The notes under the pieces: model-generated
Databases searched by the model: none
The model's input: the letters and a program-made list of their open reading frames with translations, nothing else
Told to the model about the DNA's origin: nothing
Position numbers and translations under genes: made by a program
Assembly: GCF_900105755.1 (NCBI RefSeq)
Contig: NZ_FNTQ01000001.1
Coordinates: forward strand, 2,480,001-2,544,000
DNA from: Streptomyces sp. Ag109_O5-10
GTDB taxonomy: Bacteria > Actinomycetota > Actinomycetes > Streptomycetales > Streptomycetaceae
Length of the DNA: 64,000 nt
Direction of reading: 5' to 3'
In this document: piece by piece, positions 1 through 8,246 of the stretch
How the letters are laid out: each line of letters starts with the position of its first letter
How positions within the stretch are numbered: the first letter of the stretch is position 1

Positions 1-34
1 CGGCGGTCATCATGGTGTGCGCAAGGGTACTCAC
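1..34 (-). CDS. whiH: N-terminus of WhiH-like GntR-family sporulation regulator (partial)
   Basis: Only the first eleven codons of a leftward gene are inside the window. Reading from a GTG at 34, they give VSTLAHTMMTA, which I recall as the opening of Streptomyces WhiH, a GntR-family regulator needed for septation of aerial hyphae. AAGGA lies five bases upstream of the GTG and is a good ribosome binding site. The neighbourhood fits, because whiH lies close to rnhB, nrdJ and lexA in S. coelicolor. The call rests on a very short peptide, remembered sequence and gene order, so another leftward gene starting here is possible. Confidence 0.55.
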   Translation of the reverse strand, partial: MSTLAHTMMTA

Positions 35-126
35 GGATCCTTTGTCGGCGCTGCCTCCAACTCCCTTGAGGTCTTTGGTGAAAAGCACACGAAAGGGTGA
101 TCGCTCACCCCATCGCAATTGACGCC

Positions 127-134
127 TTATCGGA
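127..134 (-). promoter_or_regulatory. Candidate sigma-WhiG -10 element
   Basis: The minus strand reads TCCGATAA, seven of eight bases of the sigma-WhiG -10 consensus GCCGATAA. It lies about 95 bp upstream of the whiH-like start. No TAAA-type -35 is visible 15-16 bases upstream, so this is only a candidate. It is noted because whiH is a known sigma-WhiG target. Confidence 0.3.
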
Positions 135-196
135 AAGAAATGGCCGTTCTGCGCGGAGTTGTGCACACGGGAGGATCGCAAGCGCCCGGTCCGTGG

Positions 197-2932
197 TCAC
201 CGGGCCCTGGTCCGCAGGGTGCTGAACAGATACGCGCAGACCAGCGCCATCAGCGACAACGCCATTGCGGCGCCCACGGGTTGGGCCAGCACCCGGACCG
301 CGCCGACCAGATACCGCTCTCCCCCGAAGGGCCACTTCAGCAGGAACGTCTCCCGCATCCGCATCGGGAGCCCGGCGGCCATCCGTACTCCCGTCCCGTG
401 CACGGCCCTGTGTACGACGGGGACGACGAGCACGGGCACGGCGAGCACCGCGGCGAGCCCGGCCGTGGTGGACCGGAAGACACCGGCCGCCAGTACGCCG
501 GCCCAGGCGCAGCCGACGACCAGCGCGAACCAACTCGCGGTGAGGGAGATCCAGTCGGCGGGAACCTGTGCGAGCTCCCGTCCGTAGACGAGGTAGAGCA
601 CTTCGGCGTCACAGCCCAGGGTGAGGAACGAGAGCAGTACCGCGGTCGCCCCGGAGACCAGCAGTTTCGCGGTGAGCAGCCCGAGCCGGCGCGGCACCGT
701 GCCACGGTCCGCAGCCAGCGCGGGGTGACGGAACTCGTCTCCGAAGGCCAGGGCCCCGAGCAGTCCCGCACCGAGCGCCGCCGGGGGCAGCGGCAGCTCC
801 CGCGGCCAGGCGGCGAACAGCCGGGCCTGCGGCGTGTGTCCCACCCGGGCCAGCAGGACGGCGATGAGGGCAGACACCAGCAGCACGACACCGCAGGTGA
901 GGAAGCCGGTGCCGATGCCGGCGGCCCGGCGGAGCTCGTAACGCAGGGGGCGCAGGGGGCCGGGGGCGGGACGGACGGAGATGGGGGGCGGAAGCGGGGA
1001 GAGAGGGTCCGGCTCGCCATCGACGCAGTCGAGGCGCGCGGGGGCGGCCGGCGGCGGGGCGGACGCCTCTCCGGTTGCCGGAGCCTTGCGGGGTTCCGGT
1101 TCCGGCTGCGGATGCCCGGCGGGCCGTTGGACGGCGGAGGTTTCACCGGCTCCCGCTGGGGCGGCGGGCCGGGTCGCGGGAGCGTGCACGGATGTGGCGC
1201 CAATCGACAGCTCGTCGCTGACGGCCTCACCGGACATGGCGTCCGCCGGGAGCGGGCCCGCAGGAGCATCGGCGGACACTACGCAGGGCCTCGGCCGGGC
1301 CGCGGCGGCGACGACATGGGCCGACGGCCGGGCGGTCGGGGCCTGGACGGACACCGGACGGCTCGGCGGCTGGGCGGGCGTGGCGGCCGGTGGCTGAGCC
1401 GGCACGACGGGCACGGCGGGCAGTGTCCGGGTCGCCCCAGCGTGCCCGGAGGCCGCGACGGACTCGACAGGGGCCGACGGCTTGCCGGGCAAGGGGGTGG
1501 CCGAGGCAGCGGCCGACGGCCCTGCTGTCCCTGGAGCGCGCAACTCGCCCGCGGTGCGCATACGGGTGGCCTGCTCCGCGTCCGCAGTCGTCGGCGGGGA
1601 GGTGACGGGCGGGTGGCCGGTGCAGCCCGCGACGGTGGTGCGGGACTGGGGTTCAGCCGCGTCGCAGGGCTCCGTTGCGGCCGTCGGCCGGCTCCGGCCC
1701 TGCTCCTGGTCGGTGGTGCGGGGCTGCCGCGCGAGGCCCGGGACGGCGGGCTGCGGGCCGCCCAGCTCCGTCCTCGGCTGAGGTGCGACCGCGGGTGCGT
1801 CCGCATCCCTGCGCAGGTCCGCGGCCGGTGCGTCCTGCCGACCTGCGGCGGTCGCTTCCTCGGCCGACTGCGGGTACGCCGGCCGCGCATGGTGCGCCGC
1901 GGCCCGCTCCCCCGCACTCTCGGCACCTCGCCGCTCGCCCGTCGGCTGCCCCCCCTCAGCCGCGGCCGGTTCACCGGGATCCGGCTCCGGCCACGTCGTC
2001 TGCGGTGTCGCTGCCGCCTCCGGACCCTCCTCCGCCTGGGGCTCAGCCCCGGCGCCCGCCCCCATGTCGCCGATCTCGTCGGCGAGTTGGTGGACCAGGA
2101 TGCTGTGACGGAAGGCGGTCTCGCCGACCTCGGCGGTCGAACTGCCGTACACGGAGAGGCGGTTGGCGCCTTCCCGTACGACCTCCACCGAGCGGTGGGC
2201 GGCGCGGGCCTCCTTGCTGAGGGCGGCGGCGAGCCGGGCGGCGTGGGGGCTGCGGACGGCCACGCGTGGGCGGAGCCGGGTGCGGGCGAACTCGCCGGCC
2301 TCCTGGTCCGCGACGAGCCTGCCGGCCTCCAGGGTGACGACGCGGTCGGCGGCGCGGGCGGCCTCCTTGGGGTCGGCGGTGGTGAACAGAACCGTGCCGC
2401 CCTGTGCCGCGTGCGCCCGGAGCATGCGGTGCAGCCAGTGGGCTTCGCGGGTGGGGAGGCCGTCCGCGGGTTCGTCCAGGACGAGGGTGTGCGGGTCGGC
2501 GAGGAGCGCGCAGGCCAGGCCGAGTCGGCGGTCCATGCCGTGCGACAGCGTGCCGAGGCGCTCCTCGCGCAGACTGACGAGCCCGACCGCTTCGAGCACC
2601 TCGTCGGCGCGGCGGGCGGGCACCCCGGCCGCCGCGCACAGCATGCGCAGATGACCACGGACGGAACGGGACGGGTGGCCGGGGACATCGCCCAGGACCA
2701 CGCCGACCTCGCGCGCGGGGTGGGCGATGCGGTGCAGGGGGCGGCCCCTGAAGTAGGTCAGGCCGCGGCCCTGTTGGAGTTCGAGCATCAGTCTGAGCGT
2801 CGTGGTCTTGCCCGCGCCCGCCTCGCCCAGGAGCGCGGTGACGCGGCCCGCGCTCGCTTCGAAGGTCACGTCGTCGACGGCGGGCGGGTGCGCCTTGCGG
2901 GGGGTGCTGGTCAGTCCGAAGGCCTGGATCAC
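197..2932 (-). CDS. ABC transporter: ATPase fused to ABC-2-type permease by a long disordered linker
   Basis: This 911-residue protein starts at a GTG. Residues 1-230 form an ABC ATPase with Walker A GEAGAGKT (36-43), a weak signature LSHGM (129-133) and Walker B TLVLDEP (149-155). The Q-loop glutamine is not evident in VGVVLGDV, and the usual H-loop histidine is replaced in LFTTAD, so its ATPase cycle may be atypical. Roughly residues 290-660 are a low-complexity Pro/Ala/Arg/Glu linker. The last 240 residues carry about six hydrophobic segments typical of ABC-2 export permeases. Most relatives encode ATPase and permease separately; here they are one chain. The substrate is not predictable. 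The gene lies 80 bp downstream of the NrtR-like gene on the same strand. The linker frame is supported by continuous coding without stops, but its sequence carries no recognisable domain. Confidence 0.85.
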   Translation of the reverse strand: MIQAFGLTSTPRKAHPPAVDDVTFEASAGRVTALLGEAGAGKTTTLRLMLELQQGRGLTYFRGRPLHRIAHPAREVGVVLGDVPGHPSRSVRGHLRMLCAAAGVPARRADEVLEAVGLVSLREERLGTLSHGMDRRLGLACALLADPHTLVLDEPADGLPTREAHWLHRMLRAHAAQGGTVLFTTADPKEAARAADRVVTLEAGRLVADQEAGEFARTRLRPRVAVRSPHAARLAAALSKEARAAHRSVEVVREGANRLSVYGSSTAEVGETAFRHSILVHQLADEIGDMGAGAGAEPQAEEGPEAAATPQTTWPEPDPGEPAAAEGGQPTGERRGAESAGERAAAHHARPAYPQSAEEATAAGRQDAPAADLRRDADAPAVAPQPRTELGGPQPAVPGLARQPRTTDQEQGRSRPTAATEPCDAAEPQSRTTVAGCTGHPPVTSPPTTADAEQATRMRTAGELRAPGTAGPSAAASATPLPGKPSAPVESVAASGHAGATRTLPAVPVVPAQPPAATPAQPPSRPVSVQAPTARPSAHVVAAAARPRPCVVSADAPAGPLPADAMSGEAVSDELSIGATSVHAPATRPAAPAGAGETSAVQRPAGHPQPEPEPRKAPATGEASAPPPAAPARLDCVDGEPDPLSPLPPPISVRPAPGPLRPLRYELRRAAGIGTGFLTCGVVLLVSALIAVLLARVGHTPQARLFAAWPRELPLPPAALGAGLLGALAFGDEFRHPALAADRGTVPRRLGLLTAKLLVSGATAVLLSFLTLGCDAEVLYLVYGRELAQVPADWISLTASWFALVVGCAWAGVLAAGVFRSTTAGLAAVLAVPVLVVPVVHRAVHGTGVRMAAGLPMRMRETFLLKWPFGGERYLVGAVRVLAQPVGAAMALSLMALVCAYLFSTLRTRAR

Positions 2933-3012
2933 CTTAGGGAAGATAGCGCGGAATGACCGTTTTTCCGGGTATAGAAGGTTTTAACCTCGCCCAAGTTCGC
3001 GCTGTCGGACGG

Positions 3013-3771
3013 TCACACCTCGGGCCGGAGCATCGGCGGGTTGAGCAGAGTGGCCCCGCCGGCCCGGAAAAGCTGGGCCGGACGGCCGCCCTGGCGAGTG
3101 GTCGTACCGCCGGTGGGCACGAGAAAGCCGGGGGTTCCGGTCACCTTGCGGTGGAAGTTCCGCGGGTCGAGCGCCACTCCCCACACCGCCTCGTAGACCC
3201 GGCGCAGCTCGCCGACCGTGAACTCGGGCGGGCAGAACGCGGTGGCCAGGGACGAGTACTCGATCTTGGACCGAGCCCGCTCCACCCCGTCGGACAGGAT
3301 CTGGGCGTGGTCGAAGGCGAGCGGCGCGACGGGCTCGCCGTCCCGGCCGTAGCCGCCTTGCGCGAGCAACTCCTCCACCGGCGCCCAGCGAGCGTTGCTG
3401 GCATCGCCGCCCGCGCGCGGTGCGGGGAGGTCGGGGGCGAGGGCGAGGTGGGCGACGCTGACCACACGCATCCGCGGGTCGCGCTTGGGGTCACCGTAGG
3501 TCGCCAGCTGCTCCAGATGGGCTCCGCCCTCCTGCGCGGGGGCGTCGGGGTCGTGGGCCCGCAGCCCTGTCTCCTCCGCGAGTTCCCGCGCCGCCGCCTG
3601 CGAGAGGTCCTCGTCGGCCCGCACGAAGCCGCCCGGCAGCGCCCAGCGCCCCTGGAACGGCGACTCGCCTCTGCGCACCGCCAGCGCGCACAGGGCATGT
3701 CGGCGCACGGTCAGCACGACCAGGTCCACGGTGACGGCGAACGGCGGAAAGGCTGACGGGTCGTAGGGCAT
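3013..3771 (-). CDS. nrtR: NrtR-type regulator: Nudix domain plus winged helix
   Basis: A 252-residue protein with an N-terminal Nudix domain and a C-terminal winged helix (roughly 165-245) ending in the GRPAQLFR segment typical of NrtR. NrtR proteins are known to repress NAD biosynthesis or salvage genes and to sense ADP-ribose derivatives. The Nudix box at residues 48-70 (G-x5-E-x7-RE-x2-EE-x-G-L) is complete, so hydrolase activity may be retained, although many NrtR regulators have lost it. The ATG at 3771 is chosen because the Nudix fold starts within ten residues of it. No clear Shine-Dalgarno is visible, and a palindrome lies 14-28 bases upstream, suggesting autoregulation. No NAD gene is adjacent, so the targets must lie elsewhere. 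Confidence 0.88.
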   Translation of the reverse strand: MPYDPSAFPPFAVTVDLVVLTVRRHALCALAVRRGESPFQGRWALPGGFVRADEDLSQAAARELAEETGLRAHDPDAPAQEGGAHLEQLATYGDPKRDPRMRVVSVAHLALAPDLPAPRAGGDASNARWAPVEELLAQGGYGRDGEPVAPLAFDHAQILSDGVERARSKIEYSSLATAFCPPEFTVGELRRVYEAVWGVALDPRNFHRKVTGTPGFLVPTGGTTTRQGGRPAQLFRAGGATLLNPPMLRPEV

Positions 3772-3784
3772 GCGGTGATCATAG

Positions 3785-3799
3785 TCGTCTGCCTGACGA
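3785..3799. promoter_or_regulatory. Palindrome upstream of nrtR (possible operator)
   Basis: TCGTC-TGCCT-GACGA is a perfect 5-bp inverted repeat with a 5-bp spacer. It lies 14-28 bases upstream of the nrtR start and abuts a TATGAT-like -10 on the minus strand. Its position suits autorepression. The arms are short, so the functional role is inference. Confidence 0.35.
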
Positions 3800-3959
3800 T
3801 AAACACTCCCTTCGGTACTCACTCGGACGGCTGATCCACTTCGCTCCGGTATGCGCCTCCGTCGTGCGCCTCCGTTCCTTCCGGCACGCGGGCGCGACCC
3901 CGTCGTCCTGTCGCCGCTGCCGTGACGCCGTACCTGGTCGCGCTGCTCCCGACAGGAGC

Positions 3960-6074
3960 TCACACCCCCAGCTGCAGGCCGTCCGCGGCCTCCTCGACCA
4001 TGGCCTGACCGAGTCGGCTGACCCGCACCGAGAAGGGAGCACCGGCCACTCGCAGCCCGGTCAGGCCGAGCTCGCCCAGGGGCGCGCTGTGGACCGGGCG
4101 GAGGGTGACGGTTCCTGCCGGGGCGTCGGGGCGGATGCCGGCGAGGGTGGTGAGGAGCAGGATCCCGGCCGCGGCGGCCGTGGCCGCCGGACGGCAGGCC
4201 GCGGGATGCGGAAGGGGAGCACTTCCCTCGCGGCGCTGCTCTCCGGCGAACATCTCCGGCAGCCGGTGGCCGAAGTGCTCGGCCGCCGCGAGCAGGCCGC
4301 GCAGCAGTCCGCCCGCCTCCTTCTCGTAGCCCGTGGCAGCCAGCCCGGCGACGGCGAGTGCCGTCTCCTGGACCCGGACGGCGCCGGAGCGATGCCCGAA
4401 CGGACTGTGCCCCGCCTCCTTCGCGCCCAGGCCACGCAAGCCCCATCCCGAGTCCATGGCCGGTCCGCCGAGCAGCCGGGCGAGCTGCTCGGTCTGCACC
4501 TTGTCGAGCAGGCCGGCGGCCAGTTCGCCGCCGCCGAGCAGGCCGGTGTCGAGCAGGTGCACGGCGGTGGAGCCCAGGTGGGCCAGGGGACGGCCGTCCG
4601 GGGTCAGGGCCGCGGCAGGACGGCCGCCACCCCGGTCGTCGACCCAGAAGTCCACGCGGAACGCCTTCCTCAGCTCCGCAGCCCACTGCCGCAGCCCGCC
4701 GCTTCCGGGCCGCCCGCAGGCGTCGAGGAGGTCGGCACCGAGCAGGGCGGCGCGGTGGGCGTGGGCCTGGGTCTCGCCGCGCGTGGGGCCGCCGGGCTCC
4801 GGGTCGCGGAGGTAGGTCCGGTCGCCCACCGTGGTACGCAGCCAGGCCAGGCAACGCTCGGCGGCGGGCAGCAGTTCCCGTGTCTCCTGGTCCGGGAGTC
4901 CCCAGCGGCGGGCCTCCGCCAGCAGGACGGGGAAGAGCAGGGTGGCCTCCGTACCCGTGCAGCCCGGTGGCAGATGTGCTCCGGCGTCGCGGCGCGGGCC
5001 GGGGATCATGCCGGTCCGGGGTCCCGGACCGCGGAGCTGGGTGCGGGCCAGGGTGCGCAATGTGCCGGCCGCGAGACGGGTACCGAGGGGCAGCGCCATC
5101 CGGGCTGCGGCGAGCGCCTCGGCCGGTGCCAGACCACAGCGCCAGGGCGCCCCTGCGGCGAGACAACTGTCGGTGGGGTGCGCGGGATCGCGGAGCAGCA
5201 GCGCCTGGAGATCGTCGATGCTCGCCCTCAGCAGGACGGGGACCCTCGGGTCGTCGCCCGTCGCTCTGGCCGGTGCCAGCGGGCTGGTCGCGGCACGTCC
5301 CACGGCGCGCAGGGGACTCGCGCCGTCCGGGCGCACTCGCAGCTCCACGCTCTCCGTTCCGCCCGGCGGCAGCTCGAACTCCCAGCGCAGCAGTCCCGCC
5401 GAGGCCAGCGCGTCGGACGGTGGCGGGTCCGCCGTGACCGAGGCGTTGCCGGTGGCGGTGGTCCAGCGGAGGCCGGAGTCGTGGACACTGGCCGCGACTT
5501 CGGGTCCCGGGACGCCGGAGGCGATGGCGCCCAGGTCTGCCAGGTCCGTGCCGAGGGCCACCTCCAGGGGCAGGCGGAGGGGGTGGGGTGCGCAGTTGCG
5601 CAGGATGATGCGCTCGGTGCCGTCGGCGTGCCGGACCCGTTCCACGACGACGTCCGGATCCGGGCCCGCCGCCGGGGAGGCGCGGAGCGTGCCGACGAAG
5701 CGGGCGGAGTCCGCTCCCGTCATCCGGGCCTGCACGGCGAGCGGTTCACGGCCTGCCACACGGACCTGGCAGCGCGCGAGCAGCCGCCGGCCCGCGCGGT
5801 AGAACCCTTCCAGCCCCTGGCCGGTCAGCTGACCGTGTTCAGTGGAGATGGCGAGGCCGGGCAGCGCGACACAGATCAGGGCGTTGTGCGTGGGCGGCAG
5901 GCCGCCGACGCACCCCGGGCCGTGGGGAACCGCGCGGGCGGGGGTGGGCCGGGGTGCCCGGCCGCGCGGCTGTGCGGGGCCGAGGAGGCCGCCGTCGGCC
6001 GACGGCGGCCAGGGCGGACCGTCCCGCAGGCGGCGGTTGTCGGTGGCGGTGGCGGGCGGAGTCGGCTGATGCAT
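3960..6074 (-). CDS. Glycogen-debranching-like protein, probably catalytically altered
   Basis: A 704-residue protein starting at the ATG at 6074. The N-terminal half resembles the beta-rich GDE_N_bis domain of bacterial/archaeal glycogen debranching enzymes (ISTEHGQLTGQGLEGFYRAGRRLLARCQV region). The C-terminal half resembles the alpha/alpha barrel of amylo-alpha-1,6-glucosidases. Two signatures I expect in active relatives look changed: the FGRDS-type segment reads GLAPAEAL, and the SVWPHD segment reads AVRVQE. It may therefore be an inactive or re-purposed homologue. A longer reading to 6263 exists, but its extra N-terminus is low complexity. The gene stands alone on the minus strand between nrtR and the DUF4192 gene. 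Family membership is fairly sure; the enzymatic role is not. Confidence 0.72.
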   Translation of the reverse strand: MHQPTPPATATDNRRLRDGPPWPPSADGGLLGPAQPRGRAPRPTPARAVPHGPGCVGGLPPTHNALICVALPGLAISTEHGQLTGQGLEGFYRAGRRLLARCQVRVAGREPLAVQARMTGADSARFVGTLRASPAAGPDPDVVVERVRHADGTERIILRNCAPHPLRLPLEVALGTDLADLGAIASGVPGPEVAASVHDSGLRWTTATGNASVTADPPPSDALASAGLLRWEFELPPGGTESVELRVRPDGASPLRAVGRAATSPLAPARATGDDPRVPVLLRASIDDLQALLLRDPAHPTDSCLAAGAPWRCGLAPAEALAAARMALPLGTRLAAGTLRTLARTQLRGPGPRTGMIPGPRRDAGAHLPPGCTGTEATLLFPVLLAEARRWGLPDQETRELLPAAERCLAWLRTTVGDRTYLRDPEPGGPTRGETQAHAHRAALLGADLLDACGRPGSGGLRQWAAELRKAFRVDFWVDDRGGGRPAAALTPDGRPLAHLGSTAVHLLDTGLLGGGELAAGLLDKVQTEQLARLLGGPAMDSGWGLRGLGAKEAGHSPFGHRSGAVRVQETALAVAGLAATGYEKEAGGLLRGLLAAAEHFGHRLPEMFAGEQRREGSAPLPHPAACRPAATAAAAGILLLTTLAGIRPDAPAGTVTLRPVHSAPLGELGLTGLRVAGAPFSVRVSRLGQAMVEEAADGLQLGV

Positions 6075-6471
6075 GGGGAGGCTTCTTCTTTGCGCTGTGC
6101 GCCCGTGCTGTGCCGGGCGCCGGGCGGAGGGCTCCGGAGGGACGGACGGCGGCACGGCCCGTCCAGGCGTTCCGCCACTCAGGTGAACGGAGGCGGACTC
6201 CTCCTGGTCACGCCTTCGGCTGCCGAACCCGATCGGATGTCGGTGCGGTGCCGCGTGGTTCACTCCGGCCGGCCGGCGCCTGTGGCCGCGCGCATCCCGG
6301 GTCCGACGGGCCGACGGGGCGTCTGCCGGAGAGCGGGCGGCCGTGGTGCAGCCCCGCGTCCCTCCGGCGAGACTCCTGGAGCAGCGGCCGACATCACCGG
6401 CCGAGATCCGGCCTGCTGCCGCCCATGACAGTCCCCCGTTCGCTCTTCCCTTCGCTGTTCATTCGTTCGTT

Positions 6472-8115
6472 TCATTCGTCCCCCTCGTTGCGGCCGGTCG
6501 CAGGTCGGCCGCCCTCCTGCGCGGCTCGGCCGCCCGTCTCACTCCGCTCCGCCTTATCCGTGCCACGCGTGCGCGTGCGGCCCGGACCGGCGACGCCGGG
6601 GCGGGTGCGCGCCGAGCGCATTTGTCGCGGCCGGGCACCGGCCGGCCGCGGCCGTCGGTCGTCGGCGGCCCCTCCGGTGCGTGGCGGACGGCCGCGCCGG
6701 GTGCCGGAAGCGGCGGCGGACGAGCCGGCGTCGTCGTGATGCGACGGACCGGCGTCGGCGACCGCTGTGTCCGCAGCCGCCGCGGTGCCGACGACTGCGT
6801 TGCCGTGCGCCGGCCCGCGGCGGACGTGGTCCTTGAGCTCCAGCCGTTCCGTGTGCTGCGTGTGCTCCGCGTGCTCCACGTGCTGCGTCTGCTGCGTGTG
6901 CTCCGTCTGCTCCGTGGGTTCCGCGCACTCCGCCGGTGCCGTGCGTTCCGGGCGCAGGCAGCGGCGGATCAACTCCGGGTCGATGCCCTCGTTGCAGGCC
7001 TGGTGGAGCAGCTTCGCGAAGAGGTAGCCGGGGTCCGCGCCCAGGGCCATCGCGAAGGCCTCCCGTGCCTCCAGGTCGTCACCGGTCGACCAGGCCACCC
7101 AGCCCGCCAGCGTGAGGGGAGCGGCGGCGTGTTCGCCGTAGGGGCCGACGCAGCGGCGGGCCAGGGCTCGCCACAGCCGCAGGGCGGGTCCCGCCTGGTC
7201 GCCCTCCATCCAGGCGGCCGCGCGGTCGCGGGTCACGCGGTCCTGCAGTCCGAGAATCAGCGTCGCGGCCTCCTCGTGGGAGAGCAGGGCGTCGTCGCGG
7301 GCATCCGACTGGTGGGTCCCGGACACGGGGGTGGCCACGGCGTACCGTTCGATGACGTGCCCGGCGAGGGCGAGGGTCTCTTCGGCCACGTCCGCGCGGA
7401 ACGCGTCGTCGAGGATGCGGGGCACCAGTGCCATGCCGGCGCCGTCCAGGGCGATCTCCTGGTCCAGCACGGCGCCGGTCTCCCAGGGCAGCAGCCTGGC
7501 CCGCAGCTCGCGCAGGCTCCCTCGGACCTGGATTCCGGCGTAGGTGGCAGCGGCCGCGAGCACCGAGGTGCCGGGCAGGCCCATGGGGGCGCCCTCGGGC
7601 GGACAGCATTCTTCGGTCGGGCAGCAGTACGACCAGAAGCGGCCGTCCGAGACACACAGTGCCTCGATCACCGGCACGTCGAGCCGGCCGCACTCCACAC
7701 GCAGCAACTGGGTCAGCGGTGCGAGGCGCCGCATCACGTCCCGGCCCGATTCGCCGGGCGCCGGTTCCTGGCAGACGTAGGCGACCATCTGCTCGGGCCG
7801 GGCTCCCCGGCGCTCGCCGCCGGTCACCAGTCCCTGCGCGAGCTGGCGTGCGGCCGACTCCCAGTCGTCCTGGTGGGCGGGGATGCCGAGCCGGGCGCGT
7901 CCGCCGAAGCGGCCGCGGCCGGCGCGGTCGTGAAGGGCCACCAGCACCATGCTGTCCTCGGGGCGGTAACCGAGCAGATAGGGCAGCGCATCGGCCAGTT
8001 CGGCCGGGGTGCGCAGGGTGACCTGGGTGTCGTGAGCGGACGGCCCGAGCGGGATCGCGTCCCGGGAGATGTCGCCGTTTTCGGAGGGTCCGGCGGTTTC
8101 GCTGTGATTCGTCAT
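6472..8115 (-). CDS. DUF4192-family protein with His/Thr/Glu repeat tail
   Basis: A 547-residue cytoplasmic protein. Residues about 30-390 match the actinobacterial DUF4192 family (LPYLLGYRPEDSMVLVAL near the N-terminus, FWSYCC mid-protein, then a helical repeat-like segment). Its molecular function is unknown to me. After residue 390 the protein becomes low complexity: a stretch built from EHTQ/HVEH-like tetrads, then an Ala/Gly/Arg-rich tail. The last 120 residues overlap no other plausible gene and may be disordered. The gene is divergent from the RecQ-type helicase with 131 bp between starts, and the shared region holds a perfect inverted repeat, so the two may be co-regulated. Confidence 0.82.
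   Translation of the reverse strand: MTNHSETAGPSENGDISRDAIPLGPSAHDTQVTLRTPAELADALPYLLGYRPEDSMVLVALHDRAGRGRFGGRARLGIPAHQDDWESAARQLAQGLVTGGERRGARPEQMVAYVCQEPAPGESGRDVMRRLAPLTQLLRVECGRLDVPVIEALCVSDGRFWSYCCPTEECCPPEGAPMGLPGTSVLAAAATYAGIQVRGSLRELRARLLPWETGAVLDQEIALDGAGMALVPRILDDAFRADVAEETLALAGHVIERYAVATPVSGTHQSDARDDALLSHEEAATLILGLQDRVTRDRAAAWMEGDQAGPALRLWRALARRCVGPYGEHAAAPLTLAGWVAWSTGDDLEAREAFAMALGADPGYLFAKLLHQACNEGIDPELIRRCLRPERTAPAECAEPTEQTEHTQQTQHVEHAEHTQHTERLELKDHVRRGPAHGNAVVGTAAAADTAVADAGPSHHDDAGSSAAASGTRRGRPPRTGGAADDRRPRPAGARPRQMRSARTRPGVAGPGRTRTRGTDKAERSETGGRAAQEGGRPATGRNEGDE
6842..6932 (-). repeat. In-frame short repeats coding Glu-His-Thr-Gln-like tetrads
   Basis: About 90 bp of imperfect 9-12-bp repeats (variants of gtgctgcgt / gtgctccgt on the plus strand). 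They encode alternating EQTEH, TQQTQ, HVEH and AEHTQ units in the DUF4192 protein. Such runs are prone to length change and mark a flexible linker. Confidence 0.7.
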
Positions 8116-8153
8116 GCGCAGACGATCTCGCGGATCCCATGATTCCGGTTTGA

Positions 8154-8207
8154 CCTGTGGATAAGTCGAATCAGGGACACGACAAAGCCGTCTCCGGTAT
8201 CCACAGG
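8154..8207. promoter_or_regulatory. Perfect 10-bp inverted repeat with DnaA-box-like cores in a divergent promoter region
   Basis: CCTGTGGATA (8154-8163) and its exact reverse complement TATCCACAGG (8198-8207) are separated by 34 bp between the DUF4192 and RecQ-type genes. The left arm contains TGTGGATAA, a perfect E. coli-type DnaA box (TTATCCACA); the right arm contains the one-mismatch GTATCCACA. The Streptomyces consensus is usually TTGTCCACA. It could be a DnaA site pair or an operator for an unknown dimeric regulator. Confidence 0.55.
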
Positions 8208-8246
8208 CCCGCCCGGCTGTCGGTCCCGTCCTGTTGTATGGGACGC

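Noticed and set aside
119..2956. 945-codon plus-strand open frame antisense to the ABC transporter gene
   Set aside because: It mirrors the GC-rich minus-strand gene; its translation is low complexity without domains, while the opposite strand has clear ABC motifs.
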